Shown: piece after piece, positions 1 to 11,554 of the stretch | Layout: each line of letters opens with the position of its first letter | Position numbering within the stretch: position 1 is the stretch's first letter | Assembly: GCA_011033025.1 (NCBI GenBank) | Contig: WFMF01000094.1 | Coordinates: 186,001-250,000, forward strand | Reading direction: 5' to 3' | Origin: Beroe forskalii | Lineage: Eukaryota > Ctenophora > Nuda > Beroida > Beroidae | DNA: 64,000 nt | Notes under the pieces: generated by a model | What the model was told of the DNA's origin: nothing | Seen by the model: the letters and a program-made list of their open reading frames with translations, nothing else | The model's database searches: none | Position numbers and translations under genes: made by a program

Positions 1-479
1 GAAGCAGCGAACATACAATCATCATGCTACTCACCGGACATGTGTGTGATGTGTCATTCTGTGAAGAAAGATGGAAATTATAGTGCGCTGACTGTGCGCG
101 GAATATGGTAGATACTGGCAATGAATATTAGATCCTGGAAGTCTTGTCGTTAATTAAGTGAGTAATTATAGGAGATACGAGAGATAGATGAAAAGGATTA
201 AAATACCCATAGCTGAGCAGCATGCTTGGCTATAAAACACTGGCATCAACTCCAGGAAGTATTATAACCATATGATCATGCAACTTTCTAACACAGATAA
301 CCATCACATTCAGGTTTCATATAACATCTTCACAGCACCACAACAGCAACGCCAACTGGAACGAATAACAAAATATATATCTCATTGAAGCATTGAATAT
401 GCTGAGTCTTGCGCGCGTGAAGCTGCAAATGACAGTATGCGACCTCACGTCACTAACGGATAACTTAAAACCGTGACTA

Positions 480-487
480 TGACGTCA
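480..487. promoter_or_regulatory. CRE-like palindrome TGACGTCA
   Basis: This is a perfect 8-bp CREB/ATF consensus palindrome. A second perfect copy lies 167 bp downstream at 647-654, and a CACGTCAC half-site lies just upstream near 447. Two full sites this close are suggestive, but there is no visible gene to regulate. Confidence 0.3.
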
Positions 488-646
488 CACGTACAGCGGA
501 ACAACACCCTGCTCGCATTCATAGAACTATATAACACGAGGACCATATCAAAATAGAGCTGTCAAGATATAATGTACACGAGCAGCTCGAATATGTTTCA
601 TATAATTATATCCCGAATAGTATTAGCATATTATAGGTGTTCAGAG

Positions 647-654
647 TGACGTCA
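647..654. promoter_or_regulatory. Second CRE-like palindrome TGACGTCA
   Basis: Perfect consensus, paired with the copy at 480-487. Its function is inferred from the motif alone. Confidence 0.3.
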
Positions 655-1032
655 TAGTGATAGTTTGAAATGTTGAGTTGATGACTGAAATTATAGTAAC
701 TGCTCTGATTTTTTTGTGAGCATATTATAACGTTAATAAATTGCTCTCGAGTCGCAATATAATGGTTGCTTGAAATCAGAGATTTCATGAACATAGATAA
801 AATGGTGCACTGAAAAGTTATAAATGTCGCCTTATATCTTCATCTATTTTATGTGTTGAAAATAATATGATAACTTGTAAAGTTGTAAACTGCGTTGCAA
901 TACAAACAGACAGGATGAAATGCATGTTTTCTGGGTTGCTACGCAGGATGATGTGGATAAAGTAATAATAATCGGGGTTTCCGGCATGCCATACGACATT
1001 GTACTGAACTTTACATAGAACCGTACAAACCC

Positions 1033-1150
1033 GATTCCCGGACTTTATGCCGACACTGGACCATATGCCGACTCCGAAAAACCCCTGGTCGGCATAAAGT
1101 CCAAAAATGGACTTTATACCGACACTGGACATTTTACCGACATGATTTCC
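1033..1150 (+). repeat. Left terminal inverted repeat of MULE copy 1
   Basis: The outer 40 bp match the opposite end closely, and weaker matching continues to about 1150. Within it the core ACTTTATGCCGAC occurs about four times: direct near 1042 and 1109 (the latter as ACTTTATACCGAC), inverted near 1090, and as the degenerate ACCATATGCCGAC near 1060. Confidence 0.85.
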
Positions 1151-1244
1151 CGGACTTATAAAAACACAAAATATAATTGCAAAGATAATATGATCAGTAT
1201 AATATCACACACATAACAATCAAATACATAAGATCACTCATTAT

Positions 1245-2800
1245 CTAAATCAAACTACCCACAACTTTCAGATATCTTACAATACTATAATCATCGTACT
1301 TGTCAACAACCCTCTGGAGACGTTCATCGTAGTTGATCCACTTCTTCTGTCGAGTAGGAGGGGGATCCCTGGTCATGTGCTTCACGATCTTCAGCTCTGT
1401 GAGTGAGTGCTCCAGCTTCAAGGCATCCAGGAAGGACCAGATGGTGGGGTTGGTGCAGGTCACAATGCTCTTGAAGCCATTGTGCCATCCCTCCGCAAGG
1501 TTGGAAGACCGAGGTAGACCGCAGATGGTGGCATCAAACTGGTTCCATCCCAACTGGTCGAAGAGAGGTCTGGTAGAGGAAGTCCCCAGCCAGGTGTGCT
1601 CCATGTAGGCAGCAAAGGAGTCCATCTCTGAAGGAAGGAGAGGTTTGAGGTGCCGCCAAGCCATGTCGACATCACCGGGAGGAACGAAGGGGAGAGCTCC
1701 TACCATCTGGAAGGACTTCCGGACTGCCGAACCCACCACTCTGTACTCAGGGACCAGGTCTGTTGAAGCGAACTTCCTCCAGAGTGCTTGCTTGAAATGG
1801 AAGTAGCAGCCACGGATGGTGGTTCCTGGCCAGACAGAGAGAACAGCGTTGCGGAGACCGGTCTCGTAGTCAGTGAGGACGCTGTCAGGGTAGAAGGGTC
1901 CATGAGTGTCCAGCTCCTCCAGGAGGTTGGTGTAGAGGGCTTCTGACTTCCCAGGAAGGAGTCCGTAGGCACAGGGAATCCGCCACCCATCATCCAGGAG
2001 TCCATGGACAGTGAGCAGCTGTGTGAAGAGGTGAGGTGAGGTCTTGAAGGTCCCATCTATGACAAGGTTTGGAGAGGCAATCGTCTGTTCAAGGGAATCG
2101 TCTGTTCCGAAGAGGTAGGATCTTCTCAGGGAGGCGGAGTACCCGGAATCCCACAGGAGAAGGTTGCCCCCATCAGAGGTGGTGAGGTAGGAGGGAGGAA
2201 TGACCAGGTCTTCCAGGGTGGTGGGGTTGATGGGATGTCTGTTGTTCTTCTGTCTGGTTCTTCTGGCCGAGCAAGGGACTCCTCGTCGCAGCCAAGCTTG
2301 GACTTCTCTTCGCTGGTCAAGGAGGAAGTGAGGGTAGCTGCTAGCTTCTTAGGGTTGAGGTCTGAAGAGACGGCTTGCGACTTCAGGGAGATCTTGGCTT
2401 GGTGGACACTCAGCTCAACAGTCTGTTCATCATGGGTGTGGACAGGAGTGTTGGTTGGGATGTTGTTGTGGAGGACCAGGCGTCCAGTGCAGCCATCCTT
2501 CTTCAAGATGCAGTTCCAGTAGGACTTCTCCCCCCGTTGCTTGTTGCGGGTGTACCGGTGTCCTCCGAGCAGGGCGTTCTGAGCTCCTTTCTTGCCTGTG
2601 GTGAACTCCACTGGAGGAAGAGGAGAGGATGGGGCTGGAGTGGGAGTGGGAGCACTAGGAAGGGGGGTTGAGGCGGGGAGAACAGGAGCTGGGGAGGGGG
2701 CAGGATGGAGAGGAGGTGGTGGGGGGAGTGTAGGGTCATTGCTGAGGGTCTGGTTGGCTGCCACAAGATGATGAAATGTCTGGTTGAATGTACTAGACAT
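1245..2800 (-). pseudogene. MULE transposase with FLYWCH zinc finger, one frameshift
   Basis: This is the transposase of the surrounding Mutator-like element; such enzymes cut and rejoin DNA at the terminal inverted repeats in the nucleus. The start at 2800 is an ATG. Residues about 20-65 are proline-rich. A FLYWCH-type zinc finger follows at about 68-125 (pattern Y..W.C......C.G, then H.H). The MULE DDE domain then shows the first Asp in VIDGTF (2055), the second in LTDYE (about 1870), a conserved GCYFHFKQ motif, and the catalytic Glu in NLAEGWHNGFK (about 1490). The frame ends with LKVVGSLI and a stop at 1245. The N-terminal part and the catalytic part are in different frames, joined near 2265, so this copy needs a single one-base shift to read as about 518 residues. 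No other stop interrupts the catalytic frame. All three acidic residues are present, so family assignment is secure; whether the shift is real or an assembly slip is open. Confidence 0.9.
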
Positions 2801-2912
2801 GTTGGTATCAGTTGGAAACGGATAATCTCTGCATTTTACCTTCGGTATATATACTCATCTGTGTCCCAATCACAGCTTGGTGAAACATCACTTCATTCAC
2901 TCCAACTTATAA

Positions 2913-3260
2913 TCCCAATCACAGCTTCAGAAAACGTCCCTAAATTCATACAACCCAATAATCTCAATCACAGCTTCACAAAACATCACTATATCTACTT
3001 CAGCTAATAACAAGCTGCATCTAGCACCTCATCAGCGATCGCACCTTGTTAGCGACACATGACACGCGATCCAGCGGAAAAGCTCTCGAATAACAGGCCT
3101 GATACTGCCTGATCCCAATCACAGCTTCATAAATCGTCCCTAAATTCATACAACCCAATAATCTCAATCACAGCTTCACAAAATATCACTATATTTACTT
3201 CACCTAATAACAAGCTGCATCTAGCACCTCATCAGCTCTCGAGTAACAGGCTTGATGCTG
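2913..3260. repeat. Tandem duplication of about 200 bp inside the MULE
   Basis: Two successive blocks each begin with TCCCAATCACAGCTTCA and run through AATAACAAGCTGCATCTAGC to TGCTGCCTAAT-like ends. The second block of this copy lacks about 60 bp around the GCGATCGCA segment that copy 2 retains. The block is noncoding and sits between the transposase start and the right terminus, so it may hold the transposase promoter. Confidence 0.7.
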
Positions 3261-3334
3261 CCTAATAACCGCTATACACTATAGGATAAGGCACAAGGAT
3301 ACGATAAACCAAATAACAGAAGGGTAGCACAGAT

Positions 3335-3450
3335 TTGCCTGTCGGCATATAGTCCAAAATCGGACTTTATGCCGACAGACGATATACCGACATGTCCCTA
3401 GAAATCCTATGTCGGCATATAGTCCGCTGTCGGCATAAAGTCCGGTTACC
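3335..3450 (-). repeat. Right terminal inverted repeat of MULE copy 1
   Basis: Inverted counterpart of 1033-1150. It contains four copies of the GTCGGCATA(A/T)AGTCC core in alternating orientation and ends exactly at the 9-bp target duplication. Confidence 0.85.
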
Positions 3451-3459
3451 TACAAACCC

Positions 3460-4189
3460 CTGTAAGCCAACCCATGACATGTCACACAACCACAAAATGC
3501 ACACGATATATAGAGCTTATAGCAGGTATATGCCGCATACACCAGGCACGAGCAACGGGCTGCTCACAATGACGCCATTACTATGATTTGATGCGCCGAA
3601 TTGACCGCATCCCGCTGCCCGTGATTTTTCCTGCCCGGCAAATTACTGAAGCCATGCTTGTCCGCATTGTACAGTGTGGCTAATTCACCGTGGGTATAAT
3701 TGCCTAATCACCATATGATAATCTACTCGAGTATACAAATTGTAGACAATACTCAAAGTTACCGGCGATATTACTACAGCCAGATACTCAACTTAGTGAG
3801 TTTTTATTTAAGTAATTCTAGAATAAGAACAGTCATTAAAAAGCAATTAAGCAAAATTAAGATAACGCATAAATAATATTCAATCATGAGTTCTGAGTTC
3901 CTACTTCCTTCTATCAATCTACGAATAGTCAGCAATGAAATCCATAGAACACATTGGATTTCAGGATTTAATGAGAGAGCGAGAAGTTTTTTTTATCGTG
4001 CGGCGAGTTATCCAATTTTCATGAAATATTGAAATGATAAATGTTGAATTTTATGATAATTACCCAGTCATGAAAATATCATTATGAAATAATTGAATAC
4101 CGTAAAACGTTTATAATAGAGAGTTAAAATGTTACTAAATCATCACTTTCCATGCCGAGTCAAGCAATCCAAAAACCACCATTTAATAC
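3460..4189. other. Gene-free sequence
   Basis: I see nothing identifiable between the MULE and the 13-bp minisatellite. It is AT-rich and non-repetitive as far as I can tell. Confidence 0.5.
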
Positions 4190-4590
4190 TGCCACTCCAC
4201 TCTACACCTCCACTATACCACTCCACTATACCACTCCACATTACCACTCCACTATACCACTTCACATTACCACTCCACATTACCACTCCACATTACCACT
4301 CCACATTACCACTCCACTATACCACTCCACTAAACCACTCCACGATACCACTCCACATTAACACTCCACTATACCACTCCACTAAACCACTCCACTAAAC
4401 CACTCCACGATACCACTCCACATTAACACTCCACATTACCACTCCACTATACCACTTCACATTACCACTCCACATTACCACTCCACATTACCACTCCACA
4501 TTACCACTCCACTATACCACTCCACATTAACACTCCACTATACCACTCCACTAAACCACTCCACGATACCAATCCACTCTACACCTCCAT
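4190..4590 (+). repeat. 13-bp minisatellite (CCACTCCACATTA type)
   Basis: About 30 copies of a 13-bp unit alternate between CCACTCCACATTA and CCACTCCACTATA variants. The plus strand is almost free of G, giving strong strand asymmetry. Open frames run through it only because the unit lacks stop codons in some phases; their HST/PLH-rich translations are repeat artefacts. Confidence 0.9.
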
Positions 4591-5774
4591 ACTACCACAC
4601 TACGTACTCAATACTCATAAGAAACTTATTATGTGGGTTGCTGACATGTGCTAGAATATGATAACAACGTCCCTTCATCAAAGCCCTCGTTGGTACTCTC
4701 GTTGGTACTCTCTCTATTTATACTCATATCATGTCGGCTATTGAATAAGTGCAAAACCTCGTACAGACGCACAAACCCATTAGTAGTTGGTACACAGCAG
4801 CTCTTGGACAATGGACACAATGGACACAAAACAATAGCTGTGTTTTACAAACGATATACTCGGAGTGAGCTGGAATTCATGCAACATGCCCACCAAGCCA
4901 TGTAACGACGCACTTGCGGGGCATCCCCTTTAAAAGATAAAGACCCAGGCAATGAATTTCAGCTGCCCTTCAAACAACCTATTATAATTCCTGTGTCAGC
5001 TGCTCCCAATTCTTACAGAAGTACGCTTAATATAATGCCCTAGTTACTGGTTAAAATAGCGAGAAATCCGGGAAGTGTCACCATGTAAGGTTAATAACGA
5101 TCATTAGATTAAATGCGTGGGATCAGAAATAGATGGCTGAGATATTTCCAGGCAGGTGAAATAGTGCGGGCCTTATTAATGTAGCGACTAGCGTGTCATT
5201 AAACATTAAACTACAATGCCCTAGCATCATAGTATGATAGTAGCATGGAACAGTTGGGCACTCAGTTTTTAAACATAAACCGTGAATGCTATTTGTCATT
5301 TGGAAAGTAAAAGAATTCGATTTTCGAGCAGGAAATTCGTTAGAAATTCCTTATTAAGTTATTACAGTTTTAGAGGAAATCTTTCAGGAGTTAATATACA
5401 GCAGCTGTACTGCAGCAAACGAAAGGTAGATGAGGTTTATAGTAGCGTCATTATCATGATGATTATCATGGTCTAAGTGGGCATTGAAAGCGTCTAATTA
5501 TATTCTTGGCTGTAACTATGTAAATTGATAAGGTTTTGCACGCGGCTCAGTACCGGTTGAAACGTCAGGAAAATCGACTACCAAGCGAAAATTTGATGAC
5601 ACTGCAAACTTGCAAAAATATAACGTTTACATGACACGAAACGGACTCAATAAAGCCTGTGCATATAACATATTTCTGTATTTCATATCGTCTGATTATT
5701 ACGATTAGAAACGTTTAGTGATAGTAATACGTGAAGAGACTGAAGACAAGGGGAAAAATTTCGGGCAACGAGAA
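4591..5774. other. Gene-free sequence
   Basis: No coding region, RNA gene or clear repeat was recognised. A frame of about 85 codons near 4648-4905 has no recognisable domain and no splice context that would support it. Confidence 0.45.
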
Positions 5775-6592
5775 ACTTCCGTCGACCATGTATAGGCAGT
5801 ATACACCTGACTGTAACAAAAATTATATAACAGGGATGTTATCCAGTGTATTCGCCTTGCAAGGCAAATATTCCTGAGGCTCGCAGGACCAGGGATTATA
5901 CTTATAAGAATAAAATGTTTCCTTGTGTTTCAATGAAACCTCGTTAACTTCGTTTTCGAAGGTTTATTTTTGGTTTGAAAAAACGTTTATATCAAACCAA
6001 AAATAAACGTTTAAAAATTTATTTTGGTTTGCAGTAAACGTTTTCGCCAACCAAAATAAACTTTCAGAACGTTTATTGTTGGTCTTCAATGTTTTTCCAC
6101 AGAACCTGAAATAAACGTTTCTGTAACGTTTACTTTCGGTTTTAAGAAAACGCTTTTGTGGACCAAAATTTAAGTTTTTGGAACGTTTATTTTTGGTTCT
6201 GTGCGAAACGTTTCGTGAATACCAACAATAAACGTTTCGAAAAAGTTTATTTTTGGTTGGCGAGAAACGTTTACTGACCAAAAATAAACGTATTTTAAAC
6301 GTTTATTTGAGGTTTCCATGAAACGCAATTCCAATCCGTAAAATTGTTATTGTAAACCAAAGATAAACGTTAATTTAACGTTTATAATGGTATCATATAA
6401 AAACGTTTTGGATGAACCTAAATTAAACGTATCAGAAACGTTTATTTTGGGATTTCAATAAACGTTTCACAGAAACGTTTATTAAACGTATCAAAAACGA
6501 TTATCCATAACGTTTGACGGGAACCAAATTTAAACCAAATATAAACGTTTATTATTGGTTTATTATTGGTTTGGTTTGAAAATGCCGGCTGG
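5775..6592 (+). repeat. AACGTT-rich dispersed element, fullest copy
   Basis: The left part (CCGTCGACCATG, then GCCTTGCAAGGCA, then TTTCCTTGTGTTTC) matches 51413-51570. The right part, from GAGGTTTC near 6310 to the closing TGCCGGCTGGG, matches 53876-54165. The body alternates AAACGTTTATTTTTGGTTT and its reverse complement at roughly 40-bp spacing, centred on the palindrome AACGTT. No protein is encoded. The family is unrecognised and no target duplication was found. Confidence 0.7.
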
Positions 6593-6595
6593 GCA

Positions 6596-6718
6596 CTTAT
6601 TTGCTCTCGGCTAACGCCTCGATCGAATTTGTGTTATGTGTACTTATCAATACTCGGCTTCGCCTCAAGTGATCATAGTACACTTAAAGAACTCGGTTTC
6701 TCCTCCTGAAATTAGTGC
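6596..6718 (-). repeat. Short element of GCGAAGC-type hairpins
   Basis: Read on the minus strand, outer segments GCACTAATTTC and GCACTTATTTGC form a rough terminal inverted repeat. Between them lie three segments with the tip sequence GAGGCGAAGCCGAG or variants (GAGGCGTTAGCCGAG and a degenerate one). The middle one has a stem of GTGTACT paired with AGTACAC. The architecture matches 42596-42767 and 52888-53074. Confidence 0.55.
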
Positions 6719-7359
6719 AAACTGCAACAGTACCACCCTGCACCGCATATTATCTTATTAGCTGGTTTTGGTACTGTGAATGTTAATCAATGTTGGGTAA
6801 TGGGTATGCTAGTTCAAACTGTACAGTTGGAGTGTTGTTTAATAAGGTTATATATCACAAATTTATAGGGAAGTTAGGACAATTTATAAGGAAGTAAGGA
6901 CAAGTGGTGGATGTAGAATTTAAACTTTTGATTGTAGTTTAGAATTTTGGAATTCAACTTTAGGCTTGAAAATCCACCTGCCTGGGCGAGACCAATCGGA
7001 GGAAATAGATTTTCAAACCTAACCTAGAGATGCCGCATTACACTTCCCCCTTGCCGCATCTTCCTTTAAAACCCACATAATATGACACGTATTGCAGAAT
7101 CTCACATCCTTCCTCAGTCTCACGACTATTCCAGTTAGAATATTCAATATATAATATATTAATCATTTTAACAGCGTCTTTATAACAGTACAAGCAGTGG
7201 TAATGGGTTGTAATAAGCAGTTATAATGGTTAGTGCGAGCTGCATTACATAACGCTTTCAACTTTTAACATACCTCTATTCTAAAGACTCAGTCGAATCC
7301 GCGACCAGCGCGATAAAGCAATTACAAGACTTGGTAATAGGCAATCAGGTGATGCAGAG
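6719..7359. other. Gene-free sequence
   Basis: Nothing was recognised. The stretch is AT-rich, with no repeat family shared with the rest of the window. Confidence 0.4.
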
Positions 7360-8170
7360 TAGTCAGGTCAGTTATGCACATCCGGCTGCATTTATAGGTG
7401 CAAGTTTGAGACTCGGTTTATAGGCTCTCCATAGGTAACTCTTTCGAAATATACCGTGATCCAATGTTGAAAAGTGTGGGAACATGCCCAAATGACCACG
7501 CCCATTTTTACCGTGGGAAAAATTCGAAATTTTGATTTTCGGCCAATTTTCACATGCTTGGTATCTAAATAGTATGTTTTTGACCCACTGAATCGATTCC
7601 CGGCATCAGTTTTTCATTTCAACCATCCCCTGACCCTATAGGCCCGACCACGCCCTTTTTTGGTGACGTATCAGCTCAAAATGATCCAAAAGCACCAATT
7701 TCCTCTGGAGGACATATAATACATCAAACTAGTACTAATTTGGACCCCTGAATCGATTGCTGATGTAATTTTTCAGTTTCGACCTTCACCTGCCCCTTTA
7801 GAGCCGACCACGCCCTTTTTTTGTTTGGATCCCATGAGGCCAAAACTTCATGAATCATTCTAATTATTATTATATCAATGTGTGTCATCGAACCAGTGGT
7901 TTTTTAAACTCCTGAATCGATTGCTGATGTTATTTTTATGTCTTGACCTTCCCCCTGAACCTGTAGGGACGATCACCCTCTTTTTGCCTAGACCGCAAAG
8001 GGCCAAAACCTCATGAAATAAACCTCATTAACTCATTAAGTATTATCATATCAATATGGGGCATCAAACTAGTGAATTTTGGCTCCCTTTATCGAGTGCT
8101 GTTGTTAGTTTTTTGTTGTAACCTTCCCCTGACCCTGTAGGACGGAGCACACCGTTTTTGTTTTGACTGC
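7360..8170 (+). repeat. Left arm of long inverted repeat
   Basis: Inverted match to 12720-13735. CCACGCCC boxes occur near 7491, 7651 and 7809, with decayed versions near 7975 and 8146. Confidence 0.8.
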
Positions 8171-8194
8171 AAACGAAGACTACATTGTAACGGG

Positions 8195-8640
8195 AGCCCC
8201 AGATGATAGCGTGGGGCACAAATGGAGTGGGGAGCCCCAATTCTACTGGGTAGCTCAAATTGCATGGGGGGCCAAGTTATGCGGGAGACCAAATGGTACA
8301 GGGAGCTCAAATGGGTTGGGGAATCCCAATTGGTACAGGGAAGCCCAATTGGTACATGGAATCCCAAATGGTATGGGGAGCCCAAATGGTATGGAGGTAA
8401 GGGAAGTCGAAATTATACGGGAAATCAAATGGCTACGCAGGGTGCCGAAATGGTACAGGAGAGCTCAAATGGTTTGGGTGAGTCCAGATCGGTAGGAGAG
8501 TTAGAGTTATGGGCGAGCCCAAGTTAATAAGAGTCGCCCTAGTAAGGGGAGCCCAAGTTAGCATGAAGGAGTTCAAGTTCGTATGGGGATGTCAAGTAAG
8601 TACCTATGGGGAGCACCAACTAATACGCTTCAATAATGAT
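8195..8640 (+). repeat. Degenerate GGTATGGGGAGCCC minisatellite, left block
   Basis: Imperfect units of about 19 bp on the pattern AAATGGTATGGGGAGCCC. The same unit recurs in the same orientation at 11560-12180, on the far side of the LINE and hAT insertions. The following sequence at 8745-8860 is also matched directly by 12225-12345, so this interior block was duplicated in tandem. Confidence 0.65.
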
Positions 8641-8874
8641 AATATAAGGACTTATACCTAGTATAGAAGCTACTGGTATGGCAAGCCAAGTTATTATGGT
8701 TAAGTCAAGTACGATACATTATACTATTATAGCCCGCGGTTAGTGTGATCCCATGTTACATGGTAAACCCAAAACTTCGGTGGAGCCCAGGATTAGGTTG
8801 CGTCAGGTACACTGTATCCCGAGGCCCAGGTTAAAGGGCAAGCCTGGTTCAGGTGATCCCATCTTACGAGGTGG

Positions 8875-9667
8875 GCCTTTATTGTTGTTGACGTCCATGA
8901 CCCAGCTTTGAAAACAAGTTCGAGCTCCTCACCTACAGAACACCTAAAAGCCACCTTCTCCAGCAACTCCCATTCACATCCCAGTGGACCAAGTACATCA
9001 CTACATCTGGTCAAGAAATACTCCCGGCACCAAGTGTTAAAGACCTTGGCATAATGCTCACCCCTGACTTGAAATGGTCGACTCAGGTAAAGACTGCGGT
9101 CGAAAGTGCCAACAAAATGGCAAACTGGGTGCTTAGTGTCTTCAGACAGATCCCGAAATACCATGCTCACCCTCTTCAAGTCCATTGTCCGAAGCAGACT
9201 GGAATACTCTTGTCCAGTATGGAACCCCACACTAACGAGTGATATCCAAAGGCTAGAATCACCACAAAGAGCCTTCACCCGTCAAATATCCGGCTGCAAA
9301 GGTCTCAGTTATTGGGAACGGCTAAAAAAGTTAGATCTCATGTCAATCCAGAGACGCCGAGAAAGATACATCATCATCCAGGTTTGGAAGATTCTCAAAG
9401 GTATCGCTCCCAATGACCTCCAACTGAAGTCCTACGAACACATCCGGCTAGGAACTCGATGCTCTGTTCCACCTCTACCCAAGAAAAGCCCCATCCTACG
9501 CCAAGTCACTGTTTGATAAATCATTCGCAGTGACTGGCCCAAAGCTTTGGAACATTCTCCCTGCAGCGTCACCTGTGCTCCGTCCATAGAGTCTTTCAAA
9601 TGGAGACTAACATCCCATATCATGAGCACGTATCCAGATCAACCACCAGTACCCGGGTATACCTCTC
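8875..9667 (+). mobile_element. 5'-truncated LINE (CR1/Jockey-like) reverse transcriptase tail
   Basis: The plus strand encodes the C-terminal end of a non-LTR reverse transcriptase. Diagnostic pieces in order are SVKDLGIMLTPDLKWS near 9030-9080, TLFKSIVRSRLEYSCPVWNP near 9170-9225, FTRQISGCKGLSYWERLKKL near 9275-9330, FDKSFAVTGPKLWNILP near 9513-9560, and a PDQPPVPGYTSPG tail near 9632-9675. These appear in the order known for CR1/Jockey-type elements. At least two frame changes and an in-frame stop break it (for example near 9150 and 9510), so it is dead. The catalytic half is missing, as expected for 5' truncation. The hAT-type element at 9668-11546 inserted right at its 3' end. Confidence 0.85.
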
Positions 9668-11546
9668 CAGGCATGGATCCACCGGGGGCGTGCGGGGGCG
9701 TGCGCACGCCCCCATCAGAAATTTGGGAGCGTGCATGGGGGCGTGCAATTTTTGAAAATTTGATGCTTGCGATTTAATTCAAGATGCCAAAAATAAACTT
9801 AGTGAAAAACTTTCATTCATTCGTTACTTCTAGAAGCATATTCTAAATTTGAATACCTCTGATAATGATATTTTTATCTACATAAAACTATGTTCAACCA
9901 TATTTCTATAGTGAGCAAAAGTGAAAAGAAACAAAACAGAGGGCCCATGCATTACGCATTAACAAAAAGCACACCTCCAGAACTATAACAAAAGGGTTAC
10001 ATGAACTAAAAATAAATTTCTTAATAATAAGGCTTGAAAAGTGAAAAAATAGCTCACGGGCTAAAACGGGTCATTAAGTTGTGCAAGGGTGATTGTGTAG
10101 TACCTACAAAGTGTACTACACACGATTTTTCGGCCTCCATCCAAAAAATAATATTCATGCCAATAGCCTTGAAGGCTTGAGACAAAAACAGGACTTAGAG
10201 TTTTTGAACCCTATTGATTCAAAAACTCTAGTACTGCCTTTGCAGTATTACAACAACGAAAATAAAAGTCGCAAATAACAGGTGCAATGCAATTGATTGA
10301 ATCCAATTTCTTTCTTTCTTAATACTTCAGACCTCTAACTTCTGGGGGCTGCTGCCCCCAGACCCCTGTACTTTTGATTTTATATTTATATCAATTATCA
10401 ATGAGATTTTATACGACAGCATTAACAGCGCTGTTATATTGAAAGCAATGCCCAAACACTATTGAGTTGCCATTTCTTTATACTCCAGACCTCTGGCTTC
10501 TGGGGGCTGCCACCCCCCAGACCCCTGCTGCTCCTTTGATTCTAAATATAATATTCATTGGAAATTCGTACGACAGCAACAACAATGCCCAAACACTAAT
10601 GAGTTGCCAATTCGTTAAATACTCTATAACTTCGGCTTCTGGGAGCTGCCGCCCCCAGCCCCCTGCTGCTCTTTTGATTCTTAGAATAACATTTATTGGA
10701 ATTTTTATGACAGAAAGGACAGCGCTGTTATTAAGTTGAGAATAATGCCCAAACAGTATTGACTTACCATTTCTCTATACTTCAGACCTATGGCTTCTGG
10801 GGGCTGCCGCCCCCAGACCCCTGCTGCTCGTTTGATTTTATATTTATTGAGATTTCGTACAACAGCAACGAGAGCGTCGTTAAGTTGACAACATACGCAA
10901 ACACTATTTAGTTGCTAATTCTTTATACTCCAGAACTCTGACCTCTGTTGATCTTTTGATTCTTAGTATAACATTTATTGGAATTTTTATGACGGAAACA
11001 ACAGCACTGTTATTAAGTTGAAAATAATGCCCAAAGACTATTGACTTACCATTTCTCTATACTTCAGACCTCTGGCTTCTGGGGGCTGCCGCCCCCAGAC
11101 CCCTGCTGCTCTTTTGATTTTATATTTATTGAGATTTCATACAACAGCAACAAGAGCGTCGTTAAGTTGACAACAATGCTCAAACACTGTTTAGTTGCTA
11201 ATTCTTTATACTCCAGACCTCTGGCTTCTGGGGGCTGCCGTCCCCAGACCCCTGCTGCTTTTTTTTTCTTCTAAATGTGATATTCATTTGAATTTCGCAC
11301 AACAGCAACAACAGCGCTGTTAAGTTGAAAACAAAGCCCAAACACTAAAGAGTTGCCATTTTGTTATAATCTAGACCTCTGGCCTCTAGGGGCTGCCGCC
11401 CCAGCCCCTGCTTATACATACTTTAATTATCCTTCAAATATTCAAAAACTTCCTATGCTATGTGCGAACGAGGTGCCGCGAAGCGGCGCCGAGTGAGCTG
11501 TATAAATTTGCACGCCCCCAAAAATTCTGGGCTGGATCCATGCCTG
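9668..11546. mobile_element. hAT-type non-autonomous element carrying a satellite array
   Basis: The ends are perfect inverted repeats CAGGCATGGATCCA / TGGATCCATGCCTG, and the GGGGGCGTGCAA segment just inside each end is also inverted. The start CAG and the GGATCCA segment resemble known hAT ends. Flanking 8-mers TACCTCTC and TACCTGCA share only their first five bases, so the 8-bp target duplication is plausible but decayed. The interior is a satellite-like array (10320-11430) with no transposase. Confidence 0.65.
10320..11430 (+). repeat. Satellite array, about 150-bp unit with GC-rich hairpin core
   Basis: About eight units with cores near 10342, 10498, 10638, 10795, 11077, 11228 and 11383, plus one decayed near 10935. 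Each core has a CTGGGGGC stem, a TGCC loop and a GCCCCCAG stem, flanked by CTTCTGG and CCCCTGC. The remaining unit is AT-rich. The same core recurs in the opposite orientation in the array at 38850-40260. Confidence 0.85.
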
Positions 11547-11554
11547 TACCTGCA

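Larger units (their letters stand above)
1..1023. other. Gene-free sequence left of the MULE element
   Basis: I see no convincing coding frame, RNA gene or mobile element here. The only short motifs that stand out are two perfect cAMP-response-element palindromes, listed separately. Confidence 0.6.
1033..3450 (-). mobile_element. Mutator-like (MULE) DNA transposon, near-complete copy
   Basis: The element is bounded by a perfect 9-bp target duplication, TACAAACCC, at 1024-1032 and 3451-3459. This is the length typical of the Mutator superfamily. The termini are inverted repeats: GATTCCCGGACTTTATGCC on the left against GGTAACCGGACTTTATGCC read inward from the right. Each end carries several further copies of the ACTTTATGCCGAC motif in both orientations, which look like nested transposase-binding sites. 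The minus strand encodes a FLYWCH + MULE-domain transposase (1245-2800). Between that gene and the right end is a duplicated block of about 200 bp. A deleted sibling at 49459-50847 is nearly identical over the shared parts, so activity was recent. Confidence 0.93.

Noticed and set aside
1700-2056. 118-codon frame inside the MULE
   Set aside because: It is an alternative frame over the catalytic domain. The real frame shows VIDGTF, LTDYE and GCYFHFKQ over the same bases.
4129-4398. Open frame of about 90 codons
   Set aside because: It lies inside the 13-bp minisatellite, and its HST/PLH residues simply reflect the unit.
5964-6281. 105-codon frame on the minus strand
   Set aside because: Made of the AACGTT-rich repeat; low-complexity K/N/F/R content.
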